Positions 15,709 to 22,336 of a DNA stretch of 22,336 bases are shown here, piece by piece; positions within the stretch are counted from its first letter, which is position 1; each line of letters starts with the position of its first letter. Origin of the DNA: JAMXLO01 sp041487355 (GTDB lineage Bacteria > Pseudomonadota > Alphaproteobacteria > Acetobacterales > Acetobacteraceae); NCBI GenBank assembly GCA_041487355.1, contig JBGPND010000072.1, forward strand, positions 1-22,336, given 5' to 3'. The translations under genes and the position numbers were made by a program. Under the pieces are notes generated by a model. That model had not been told where the DNA came from, searched no databases, and saw nothing but the letters and a program-made list of their open reading frames with translations.

Positions 15709-16077
15709 CTACGGGATCAGCGTCGCGGCCAGCACCGCGCGACCGGCGGCGTCATTGCGCGCCGTGATCCGGACACGCGTTCCGGCATCGCAGCCCTCGG
15801 CAAGAAAGCAGACGACGGTCGGTCCCGGGTCGAGGCGCACCAGGCCGACGCGCAGCGGCAGGGCGTCCTGGAATGCCGCTTCATGGCTGTGGTGCAACAC
15901 CGTGTTCGCCAGAACCTCGCCGCCTGCCGCGTCGGTCACGCGCCATTCCAACTGGTCCGCGAGGCATGCGGCACACAGTTCGCGTGGCGGGTACTGTGTC
16001 GCGCCGCAAGCAGTGCAATGCTGCAGCGCCAGCTTGCCCGCCGCTGCATGCGCAGCCATCTCGCGCATCGGGGTCAT
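15709..16077 (-). CDS. DUF35 zinc-ribbon/OB-fold protein, partner of the thiolase-fold enzyme
   Basis: This 122-residue protein has a rubredoxin-like zinc ribbon with four cysteines (Cys21, Cys24, Cys35, Cys38; CTAC and CAAC ten residues apart), followed by an OB-fold half (about 45-122) with RVGLVRLDPGPTVVCFLAEG. DUF35 proteins bind acyl-CoA and form obligate complexes with thiolase-superfamily partners. In actinobacterial steroid side-chain breakdown the DUF35 domain of ChsH2 is needed for Ltp2 aldolase activity. The ATG overlaps the thiolase-fold gene stop (ATGA), which supports a stoichiometric complex. The longer frame to 17295 is read-through of the thiolase-fold gene in another frame. 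Confidence 0.88.
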   Translation of the reverse strand: MTPMREMAAHAAAGKLALQHCTACGATQYPPRELCAACLADQLEWRVTDAAGGEVLANTVLHHSHEAAFQDALPLRVGLVRLDPGPTVVCFLAEGCDAGTRVRITARNDAAGRAVLAATLIP

Positions 16078-17228
16078 GCCGCGAGCACCGCGGCTGCGGT
16101 GCAGAGGCCGCGATCGTAGTTGATCATGCCGAAGCCGCTGACCAATGCATGGCGCGCGCCCGGCACAAGGCGTCCCTCGGCCTGGCTGGTGAGCTGGCGC
16201 ACAGCCTCCACCAGTCCGAGAAAGCCGCCCGCCGCACCGGCCTGGCCACCGGAGAGCTGCCCGCCTCCGGTGTTGTGCGGCAGGTTGCCGCCGGGCGCGA
16301 ATTCGTTGCGGCGGATGAAGTCGGCGCCGGCATCCTTGGCGCAGAACCCAAGGTCCTCGAACTGCAGCATCGAGATCACCGGATAATCGTCGTAGGTCTG
16401 CACTACGTCGATCGCATCGGGTCCGATTGCCGCCTGTTGCCACAGTGCTTCGGCGTCCATTGCCCAGCCGCCGCGCCACTGGATCGGATCGTCGGGAAAT
16501 GCGTTGTGTCGCTCGATCGTGGCGAGGATGCGCACGCCCGGCAGGCCGAGCGATGCGGCCCTGGCGCGGCGCATCACCAGGAAGCCATCCGCGCCGGCGC
16601 AGGGCATCACGCAGTCGAACAGGTGCAGTGGTGGCGCGACGGGGCGGGCGGCGAGATACGCCTGCAAGGTAAGCTCGCCGCGCAGCAGGGCGAGCGGATT
16701 GCGTTGTGCCCATTGCCGCTGTGCCACACACAGTTTGCCGAAATCCTCGCGCGTCGCGCCGGTGCGTCGCATGGCATGGTCGGTCAGCAAGGCGAAGCTC
16801 TCGTTCGGCCCGCCGGCGCCATACGGCCAGACGCAGTCGCGCGAGAAGCTGCTGAACTGAGCCACCAGATCGCGAAAACTGTCGGGGCCATTGGTGTCGC
16901 CGGCGATGCAGGCCACCACCTCGGTGTCGCCGCATTGCACCGCCCTGGCGGCGCGGCGCAGCGCCATGATGCCGCATGCACCGCCGGTTGGCAGGAATTC
17001 CAGGAAGCGCGGCGACAAGCCGACATACTGAACGAAGGGCGCGGGTCCGTCCGGCGCCAGCGTGAAGCTGGACAGGCACAGCCCATCGACCTGCTGCTTC
17101 GCGAGTCCGCTCACCTCCAGCAGTTTGCGCAGGGCGCCGCCGAGCCACCACGCGGCAGCTTTCTCCGAGCGGCGCACATAGGGCACGGTGACCGGCGCGC
17201 AGACGACGACGTCTGCATAATCCATCAT
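16074..17228 (-). CDS. Thiolase-fold protein lacking the catalytic Cys; probable Ltp2-type retro-aldolase
   Basis: This 384-residue protein belongs to the SCP-x/Ltp branch of the thiolase superfamily, with QTYDDYPVISMLQFEDLGFC and NTGGGQLSGGQ typical of the branch. Aligning TGGACGIMAL by eye with the NNNCATGSTAL motif of SCP2 thiolases puts Gly83 where the nucleophilic Cys belongs; the nearby Cys85 is two residues off. The usual HP of GHPLGATG is replaced by Gln329-Ala330. Classical thiolysis is therefore unlikely. Ltp2-type enzymes, which share this loss, cleave beta-hydroxyacyl-CoAs by retro-aldol reaction together with DUF35. Tyr279 in the TYDD motif and Tyr371 near the end are candidate catalytic residues (inference). 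The ATG overlaps the ligase stop (ATGA). The gene after it is the DUF35 partner. Confidence 0.85.
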   Translation of the reverse strand: MMDYADVVVCAPVTVPYVRRSEKAAAWWLGGALRKLLEVSGLAKQQVDGLCLSSFTLAPDGPAPFVQYVGLSPRFLEFLPTGGACGIMALRRAARAVQCGDTEVVACIAGDTNGPDSFRDLVAQFSSFSRDCVWPYGAGGPNESFALLTDHAMRRTGATREDFGKLCVAQRQWAQRNPLALLRGELTLQAYLAARPVAPPLHLFDCVMPCAGADGFLVMRRARAASLGLPGVRILATIERHNAFPDDPIQWRGGWAMDAEALWQQAAIGPDAIDVVQTYDDYPVISMLQFEDLGFCAKDAGADFIRRNEFAPGGNLPHNTGGGQLSGGQAGAAGGFLGLVEAVRQLTSQAEGRLVPGARHALVSGFGMINYDRGLCTAAAVLAA

Positions 17229-18847
17229 GCCTGCGCGGCTCGACGCTGCTTGAGGTGGCGCGTGTCGATGCAGTCTGGCGTACCGGGCAGGTCACGCGCC
17301 CAGGCTTTCAGTTCGCCGCGCTGGATCTTGTTGGTCGCCGTCAGCGGCAGTGCATCGACGAAGGCCACATAGCCGGGTGCCTTGAAATAGGCGAGTTCGC
17401 CAAGCGTGTGCACCACGATATCCGCCGCTTCACGTGCCTTGTCGCCGACCGGCGCGCGCGGAACGATGCAGGCCAGCACTTCCTCGCCGCGCAAGTCATC
17501 GGGGACCGCCGCACATGCCACCTCGCGAACCAGCTGGTGCTGGCGCAACACGCTCTCCACTTCGGCGGCGGCGATGTTCTCGCCGCTGCGGCGGATCACG
17601 TTTTTCCAGCGATCGACGAAGAACAGATTCTCTTCAGTGTCCCGCCGAACGACGTCGCCGGTGTGGAACCAACCGCCTTCCCATGCCGCTTCGGTCGCCT
17701 GCCTATCGCCCAGATATTCGGTGAAGAAGCCGGCGCGCGGATCGGGGCCGGCTGCGCGCACCAGCAGCTCGCCTAGCGTGCCATCGGCGACGTCGATGCC
17801 CGACTGGTCGACGATGCGGCGTTGCATGAAGGATTGGGCGCGGCCGAAGCATGATTTTCCGACGTGCCGCGGCTCGTGGCTGGCGATCACCACGGCGCCG
17901 GCGCCGGTCTCGGTCATCGCCCATGCGTCGATCATCGGAATGCCGAACCGGTCCTCGAACGCGGCGTGGTAGCGCGGATCGACGCCGGGCGCGAAGCCGA
18001 ACCGCACATCATGGGCACGGTCAGCCGGTGACGGATCGAAGCCCAGCAGCATCGTCGGCATCACGCCGAGGCTGTGCAGGATCGTCGCCTTGCTGTCGCG
18101 CACCGTCTGCCACCAGCTTCGCGGATGGAACCGGTCGAGCGGGATGATGCAGCCGCCGGTCAGCACCATGGCGAGGGTGGAATACGCCATCGCGTTCACG
18201 TGGGTCATCGGCAACGGCGTGATCAGCCGCTCCTCGCCGGCATGCAGGGTGCAGAGCCCGCCGATTTCGGTGTACCACCGGCCGCAGCGCAGGAAATACC
18301 CGTTGGACAGCACACAGCCCTTCGGCTTGCCGGTCGTGCCGGAGGTGTAGAGCAGGGCACATTCGGTGCTCGGATCAGGCGCCTGATCGCGCGCCGGGGT
18401 GGGGGCGGGAGCGATCTCGTGCGCGTTGTTCGCCACGACGGGGCAGGAGCTGGCCTGGCGAGTGACCGCGCTGCACAAAGCGGGGACATGGCACTCCGCT
18501 CCGACAGCGAGGCAGATCCCGCTATGCTGGACCAAATAGTTCAGTTCCCCGGGACGCAATTCCGGATTGAGCGGCACCACGCTTGCCCCAAGTCCATTCA
18601 GCGCGAACCAGTGCAGGAATGCGGCCGGCCGATTTTCCAGCATCAGCCCGACGCGATGACCGAGGCCATAGCCGGCGTCCCAGTAACGGGCGGCGATGGT
18701 CGCGACCTCCGCCGCGGCCTGGCCGTAAGTCAGGGTGCCGGAAGCGATGCCGTAGCGCTGCGCCGTCTCGACAGTGACATACAGGAACGGCCGATCATGC
18801 CAGGCATGAGCGGCGTCCCGGAATGCCGCGAAGACGCTGCTCGTCAG
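17225..18847 (-). CDS. Acyl-CoA synthetase (AMP-forming), CaiC-like
   Basis: This 540-residue ANL-superfamily ligase would activate a carboxylic acid to its CoA thioester through an acyl-adenylate. The phosphate-binding loop is LLYTSGTTGKPKG at about 165-177. Further motifs are PLPMTHVNAM, AWAMTETGAG, the hinge region WFHTGDVVRRD...FVDRWKNVIRRSGENI, and the catalytic lysine Lys507 in TNKIQRGEL. Overall layout resembles carnitine/crotonobetaine-CoA ligases, but the substrate is open. The start is odd: no ATG, GTG or TTG exists near the expected N-terminus. CTG in a CTGA overlap with the SDR stop gives (M)TSSVFAAFRDAAHAWHDRPF, a normal beginning for the family. The next ATG is about 70 codons in and would delete part of the fold. 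The thiolase-fold gene starts in its stop codon. Confidence 0.9.
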   Translation of the reverse strand: MTSSVFAAFRDAAHAWHDRPFLYVTVETAQRYGIASGTLTYGQAAAEVATIAARYWDAGYGLGHRVGLMLENRPAAFLHWFALNGLGASVVPLNPELRPGELNYLVQHSGICLAVGAECHVPALCSAVTRQASSCPVVANNAHEIAPAPTPARDQAPDPSTECALLYTSGTTGKPKGCVLSNGYFLRCGRWYTEIGGLCTLHAGEERLITPLPMTHVNAMAYSTLAMVLTGGCIIPLDRFHPRSWWQTVRDSKATILHSLGVMPTMLLGFDPSPADRAHDVRFGFAPGVDPRYHAAFEDRFGIPMIDAWAMTETGAGAVVIASHEPRHVGKSCFGRAQSFMQRRIVDQSGIDVADGTLGELLVRAAGPDPRAGFFTEYLGDRQATEAAWEGGWFHTGDVVRRDTEENLFFVDRWKNVIRRSGENIAAAEVESVLRQHQLVREVACAAVPDDLRGEEVLACIVPRAPVGDKAREAADIVVHTLGELAYFKAPGYVAFVDALPLTATNKIQRGELKAWARDLPGTPDCIDTRHLKQRRAAQA

Positions 18848-19758
18848 AGCGGATCCCAGTCGAACACCTCGCCCGAGCGATCCAGCGGCATGAACGCCGC
18901 CTTCAGCGCCGGGACGGCATGCTGCGCGATGGTCTCCGGCGTCCAGCCCTCGGCGCGATGCACGATGCGGATCGGCCGCGGCGAGCTGAACAGGATCACC
19001 TCGTTCATCCGCGTGCCGAACACCTGGCCGGTCACATCCTTCGCCGCGTCGGAGGACAGGAACACCGCCATCGGCGCGTTCTTGTCCGGCGTCATCTGCT
19101 GGATCTTCGCCACCCGTGCCTGCTGCTCCGGCGTGGTGGCCGGGATGGAACTGGTCATCCGGCTCCAGGCGAACGGCGCGATGCAGTTGGAGCGCACGTT
19201 GTAGCGCTTCATATCCAGCGCGATCGACTTCGACAGCGCCGTGATGCCCAACTTGGCCGCCGAGTAGTTCGCCTGGCCGAAATTGCCGATCAGCCCGGAG
19301 GTGGACGAGATGTGCACGAACGTGCCGCTCTCCTGCTTGCGGTAGTGCTCGGCTGCCGCCCGGCTGACGAAGAAGCTGCCGTTCAGGTGGACGGCAATCA
19401 CCGACAGCCAGTCGTCCGCGGTCATCTTGTGGAATATCACGTCGCGCAGGATGCCGGCATTGTTCACCACCCCGTCGATCCGGCCGTAGTGATCCAGCGC
19501 TGCCTGGATGATCTTCTGCGCCGACCCCCATTCGGCAACCGAGTCCGTGCTGATCTCCGCCGCGCCGCCGCGCTGCTCGATCAACTGCTTGGTCTGCTGT
19601 GCCGGCGTAGCCGACTGGCCCTCACCGGACAGCGAGGCGCCCACGTCGTTGATGATCACCTTGGCCCCCGCCGCCGCCATGGCCAGCGCGATCTCCCGCC
19701 CGATGCCGCCGCCCGAGCCGGTCACCACCACGACCTTGCCGTCCATCATGCCAGCCAT
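18844..19758 (-). CDS. Short-chain dehydrogenase/reductase, 3-hydroxyacyl-CoA dehydrogenase-like
   Basis: This 304-residue classical SDR has the nucleotide-binding TGSGGGIG (13-20), NNAG, a serine in HISSTSG and the catalytic Tyr165-x3-Lys169 (YSAAK). The aspartate in IINDVG after the second strand suggests NAD preference (inference). Its length and the INDVGASLSGEG region recall the dehydrogenase domain of peroxisomal multifunctional enzyme 2. A C-terminal extension of about 50 residues (from about 250) is longer than in FabG. It probably oxidises or reduces a beta-hydroxy/keto acyl-CoA made by the ligase downstream. ATG at 19758 has GGAGG 6 nt upstream, and it is the first gene of the long minus-strand unit. 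Its stop overlaps the presumed CTG start of the ligase. Confidence 0.9.
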   Translation of the reverse strand: MAGMMDGKVVVVTGSGGGIGREIALAMAAAGAKVIINDVGASLSGEGQSATPAQQTKQLIEQRGGAAEISTDSVAEWGSAQKIIQAALDHYGRIDGVVNNAGILRDVIFHKMTADDWLSVIAVHLNGSFFVSRAAAEHYRKQESGTFVHISSTSGLIGNFGQANYSAAKLGITALSKSIALDMKRYNVRSNCIAPFAWSRMTSSIPATTPEQQARVAKIQQMTPDKNAPMAVFLSSDAAKDVTGQVFGTRMNEVILFSSPRPIRIVHRAEGWTPETIAQHAVPALKAAFMPLDRSGEVFDWDPL

Positions 19759-19906
19759 GGGCTGCCTCCGTTGATGTGTTCCATCTGGGGTTCTTAGGCG
19801 GGGAGGGCCGGCTTGTGAACCCGGATGGCCACTGGGGTCGCGGCAGTGCGGCTCTGCGGGGCAAGGCTGCTAGACTGTCTGCTCGGATAGTAGGCGGAAC
19901 GGTGGC

Positions 19907-20194
19907 ATGCCAGCACGGAATGTCGAGGTGACTGAGCGACAGGACAAAATGATTGAGAGTCTGGTGCGATCAGGGCGCTATCAGGACGCCGACGAGGTCG
20001 TCCGTGAAGGGCTGCGACTGGTGGAGGCGCGTGAGGCTGAGCAGGCCGCCCGGCTGAAGGCGTTGCGCAAGGCCGTTCTGGTCGGCCTCGACGATCTTGC
20101 CGAGGGCCGCGCGTTCGATTTCGACAGCATCGAGGCTCTCCAGGCGCATCTGGCCGCACTTGTTGACGAGGTCGTTGAGGCCGAGCGGGGCTGA
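19907..20194 (+). CDS. parD: ParD-type ribbon-helix-helix antitoxin, apparently orphan
   Basis: This 95-residue protein matches the CC2985-type ParD antitoxins in length and pattern. The N-terminal ribbon-helix-helix is VEVTERQDKMIESLVRSGRYQDADEVVREGLRLVE, and the C-terminal toxin-binding part is KALRKAVLVGLDDLAEGRAF. Such antitoxins neutralise ParE toxins, many of which act on DNA gyrase, and repress their own promoter. A parE gene would be expected right after the stop, but only a ten-codon stub follows. It therefore looks like a leftover antitoxin, which might still neutralise a ParE toxin carried elsewhere. It is divergent from the SDR gene, with 148 bp between. Confidence 0.85.
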   Translation: MPARNVEVTERQDKMIESLVRSGRYQDADEVVREGLRLVEAREAEQAARLKALRKAVLVGLDDLAEGRAFDFDSIEALQAHLAALVDEVVEAERG

Positions 20195-20227
20195 ATGCCT
20201 CCAGCCGAATGGCAGGTACGTGCCTGA
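20195..20227 (+). pseudogene. Possible N-terminal stub of a ParE toxin
   Basis: An ATG directly abuts the ParD stop codon and opens ten codons (MPPAEWQVRA) before TGA. The (P)AEWxVR start is what many ParE toxins paired with this ParD type show. None of the three frames downstream continues with ParE-like sequence, so the toxin body is missing rather than only frameshifted. The match is short, so this is tentative. Confidence 0.4.
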
Positions 20228-20311
20228 GCGCGGCGGTGCGCAGTTCGGTCGATTAGCCCTGCAAGCCCCAGGACAATCGAATGAATGGAGGAAATCGGCC
20301 AACCAGCCTAC

Positions 20312-20391
20312 TGTCATTGCGAGCGGAGCGAAGCAATCTCGGGGTGAGTGCGCACCAACCACGAGATTGCTTCGCTCCGCTCGCAATGACA
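20312..20391. repeat. REP-like palindromic repeat, second copy
   Basis: The arms 20312-20341 and 20362-20391 are perfect reverse complements over 30 nt around a 20-nt loop. Arms begin TGTCATTGCGAG and end GCAATCTCG, as in the 14055-14133 copy, but the middle differs and is shorter (CGGAGCGAA). The exact pairing suggests recent spread or selection on the hairpin. It lies between the antitoxin locus and the Rrf2 gene. Confidence 0.88.
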
Positions 20392-20568
20392 ACGAATGCT
20401 GTGCTTGTCTATTGCGTCACACGCTCGGAAGCAGGGGGCCAGCGGCTGGACCCCGTTTTCCACCTCCGCGGGGGTGGCGAGACACCTTCAGGCGTTCACT
20501 CGACTGCCCCTGAAACCGCTTGCAACCCCTTGACGGGCCGCATCCGGTACGCCATTTCCCAGCAATCA

Positions 20569-20583
20569 GGACCGCTGTGGTCC
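20569..20583 (+). promoter_or_regulatory. Short dyad upstream of the Rrf2 gene, possible operator
   Basis: GGACC and GGTCC flank a 5-nt centre, 41 bp upstream of the Rrf2 start. Autoregulation is usual for this family, so an operator here is plausible, but the arms are only 5 bp and do not match a known site I can name. Confidence 0.25.
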
Positions 20584-20623
20584 GATTAGCTTAATGCCAG
20601 GGTCCCAGGGGGTTTCGCAGACC

Positions 20624-21085
20624 ATGCTCAGGCTGTCGAAGCTAACCGACTACGCGGTCGTCGTGTTGGTGCGCCTGTCGCGCGAGGCGGGGGTGCAGAC
20701 CTCTCCCGGCATCGCCGCGACCACCGGCATCCCGGAGCCCACGGTGGCCAAGGTGCTGAAGACGCTGGCGGCCGGCGGCCTGGTCGCCTCGCAGCGTGGC
20801 GCGCGCGGCGGCTATCGGCTGCTGCGAACGCTGTCCGCCATCCCGATTGCCGACGTGATCGCCGCGGTGGACGGGCCGATTGCGCTGACCGCCTGCGTCG
20901 AGGGCTCCGCCGTGGAATGCGAATCCCAAGGACTGTGCCCGATGCGAGGGCGCTGGGACCCGGTGAACGAGGCGATCCAGCAGGCGCTTTCCTCCATCAC
21001 GCTGGCCGACATGCAGGAGGCCGCCATCCCGCGCGCCTTCCGTATCCCGGGGTGGACACCCGCCCCCATCCCTGCCGCCGAATAG
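20624..21085 (+). CDS. Rrf2-family Fe-S regulator of the SUF operon
   Basis: This 153-residue protein has an Rrf2 winged helix (LSKLTDYAVVVLVRLSR; recognition region about 36-66, IPEPTVAKVLKTLAAGGLVASQ and GARGGYRL). Three cysteines, Cys91, Cys99 and Cys105, are placed like the Fe-S ligands of IscR (C-x7-C-x5-C here). It belongs to the SUF-system regulator type, which senses Fe-S status and controls the following suf genes. The start at 20624 (MLRLSKLTDY) matches the family N-terminus; the ten extra codons upstream do not. AGGGGG lies upstream at a rather long 11-nt spacing. The stop is 9 bp before sufB, so the two are almost certainly co-transcribed. Confidence 0.92.
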   Translation: MLRLSKLTDYAVVVLVRLSREAGVQTSPGIAATTGIPEPTVAKVLKTLAAGGLVASQRGARGGYRLLRTLSAIPIADVIAAVDGPIALTACVEGSAVECESQGLCPMRGRWDPVNEAIQQALSSITLADMQEAAIPRAFRIPGWTPAPIPAAE

Positions 21086-21094
21086 GATTTGTGA

Positions 21095-22336
21095 ATGCCT
21101 ATCGTTACCGAAACGCTCGACACCGTCCAGTCCGTCACCCAGTCCGGCTACAAGTGGGGGTTCGTGACGGATATCGAGATGGACCTCGCGCCCAAGGGGC
21201 TGAACGAGGGCACCATCCGGCTGATCTCCACGCGCAAGGAGGAGCCCGAGTGGCTGCTGGCGTGGCGGCTGAAGGCGTATGCCGCCTGGCAGCAGATGCA
21301 GGAGCCGCACTGGGCGCGCGTCGAGCATGCGCCGATCGACTACCAGGACCTGCACTACTACGCGGCGCCGAAGCGGAAGCCGGGGCCGAAGAGTCTGGAC
21401 GAGGTCGATCCCGAGCTGCTGAGGACATATGAGAAGCTCGGCATCCCGCTGAAGGAGCGGGCCATCCTGGCCGGCGTCGATCCGGAGACGGTGCAGGGCA
21501 GGCAGGTCGCGGTGGACGCGGTGTTCGACAGCGTGTCGGTGGCGACCACGTTCCGCGAGACACTGAAAAAGGCCGGCGTGATCTTCTGCCCGATTTCGGA
21601 GGCGGTGCGCGACTATCCGGAGCTGGTGCAGCAGTATCTCGGCTCCGTCGTGCCGGTGTCGGACAACTTCTTCGCCGCGCTGAATTCCGCCGTCTTTACC
21701 GACGGCAGCTTTGTCTACATCCCGAAGGGCGTGCGCTGCCCGATGGAGCTGTCCACCTATTTCCGCATCAATGCGCGCAACACCGGCCAGTTCGAGCGCA
21801 CGCTGATCATCGCGGACGCCGGCAGCTATGTGAGCTACCTGGAAGGCTGCACCGCGCCGATGCGCGACGAGAACCAGTTGCACGCCGCAGTGGTGGAGCT
21901 GATCGCGCACGATGACGCGCAGATCAAATACAGCACGGTGCAGAACTGGTATCCCGGCGACGCGGAAGGCCGCGGCGGCATCTACAACTTCGTCACCAAG
22001 CGCGGCGCGTGCCGTGGCGCGCGGAGCAAGATCTCCTGGACGCAGGTGGAGACCGGTTCGGCGATCACGTGGAAGTATCCGAGTTGCATTCTACTGGGCG
22101 ATAATTCCGTCGGCGAGTTTTACTCGGTCGCTCTCACCAACAAGCGGCAGCAAGCCGACACCGGCACCAAGATGATCCACATCGGCAAGAACACGCGCAG
22201 CACGATCGTGTCCAAGGGCATCTCCGCCGGGCACGGACAGAACACGTACCGCGGTCAGGTCACGATCATGAAAGGCGCCGACCACGCCCGCAACTACTCG
22301 CAGTGCGACTCGCTGCTCCTCGGCGACAAGTGCGGG
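21095..22336 (+). CDS. sufB: Fe-S cluster assembly scaffold protein SufB (3' end outside window)
   Basis: The first 414 codons of sufB are present and the frame is still open at the window edge; complete proteins are usually about 470-500 residues. SufB is the scaffold of the SufBC2D complex that builds Fe-S clusters with sulfur from SufS. Recognisable stretches are GYKWGFVTDIEMDLAPKGL at the start, SDNFFAALNSAVFTDGSFVY, IPKGVRCPMELSTYFRIN, SYLEGCTAPM with a conserved Cys, the later conserved Cys in WKYPSCILLGD, and QADTGTKMIHIGKNTRS. The ATG at 21095 is preceded by AGGA at 7 nt. It directly follows the Rrf2 regulator, the usual order in many alphaproteobacteria, and sufC/sufD are expected beyond the edge. 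Confidence 0.95.
   Translation, partial: MPIVTETLDTVQSVTQSGYKWGFVTDIEMDLAPKGLNEGTIRLISTRKEEPEWLLAWRLKAYAAWQQMQEPHWARVEHAPIDYQDLHYYAAPKRKPGPKSLDEVDPELLRTYEKLGIPLKERAILAGVDPETVQGRQVAVDAVFDSVSVATTFRETLKKAGVIFCPISEAVRDYPELVQQYLGSVVPVSDNFFAALNSAVFTDGSFVYIPKGVRCPMELSTYFRINARNTGQFERTLIIADAGSYVSYLEGCTAPMRDENQLHAAVVELIAHDDAQIKYSTVQNWYPGDAEGRGGIYNFVTKRGACRGARSKISWTQVETGSAITWKYPSCILLGDNSVGEFYSVALTNKRQQADTGTKMIHIGKNTRSTIVSKGISAGHGQNTYRGQVTIMKGADHARNYSQCDSLLLGDKCG

Larger units (their letters stand above)
20195..20623. other. Intergenic region between antitoxin and Rrf2 regulator
   Basis: These 429 bp hold the possible ParE stub, the palindromic repeat at 20312-20391 and a short dyad at 20569-20583. No other coding sequence is convincing: open frames through 20281-20589 translate the repeat. 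TTGACG at 20530-20535 could be a -35 box for the regulator, but no good -10 box follows at the right distance. Confidence 0.5.

Noticed and set aside
20642..21910. Minus-strand open frame of 422 codons
   Set aside because: It is antisense to the Rrf2 gene and sufB, both unmistakable, and has no domain of its own.
1..22336. CRISPR array, tRNA, rRNA, insertion sequence or prophage genes
   Set aside because: No regular direct repeats, no cloverleaf or rRNA sequence, and no transposase or phage protein was recognised on either strand.

Overview
The window is GC-rich, densely coded DNA. It suggests an alphaproteobacterium, probably of the Rhodospirillales/Acetobacteraceae kind. The inference rests on base composition, an Rrf2-type SUF regulator directly ahead of sufB, family-5 ABC importers with a Tat-exported binding protein, and two copies of a palindromic repeat sharing TGTCATTGCGAG...GCAATCTCG. 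No rRNA, tRNA, CRISPR array or insertion sequence was seen. Taxonomy is inference only.

Left part (1-5250): a possible small WGR-domain ORF (65-463, minus). Then a 1056-residue von Willebrand factor A protein with immunoglobulin-like beta domains (659-3829, minus), divergent from a pentapeptide-repeat protein made of two duplicated modules (4208-5233, plus). The 378-bp region between the last two carries a perfect 9-bp dyad.

Middle part (5274-19758): a catabolic/uptake block. A minus-strand group encodes a ThDP-dependent enzyme, a TcuA-like FAD dehydrogenase and an NTF2/SnoaL-fold protein. A RutA-like flavin monooxygenase is divergent from it. Converging on the monooxygenase is a tightly packed minus-strand unit of about 9.5 kb: SDR dehydrogenase, acyl-CoA synthetase, thiolase-fold protein, DUF35 zinc-ribbon/OB protein, then a dipeptide-type ABC importer (binding protein, two permeases, fused double ATPase). 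Five junctions in this unit are 4-bp stop/start overlaps: three ATGA and two CTGA. In the CTGA cases CTG appears to be the real start codon. The thiolase-fold protein lacks the nucleophilic Cys and the His of the HP motif, so with its DUF35 partner it looks like a retro-aldolase of the Ltp2 type. A plausible reading is import of an organic acid or amphiphile, CoA activation, oxidation and C-C cleavage, with the flavin and ThDP enzymes doing further steps. The substrate is not identifiable from sequence.

Right part (19907-22336): an orphan ParD-type antitoxin followed by what looks like a ten-codon stub of its ParE toxin, a perfect 30-bp palindromic repeat, then an Rrf2-family Fe-S regulator and the first 414 codons of sufB, which runs off the window.
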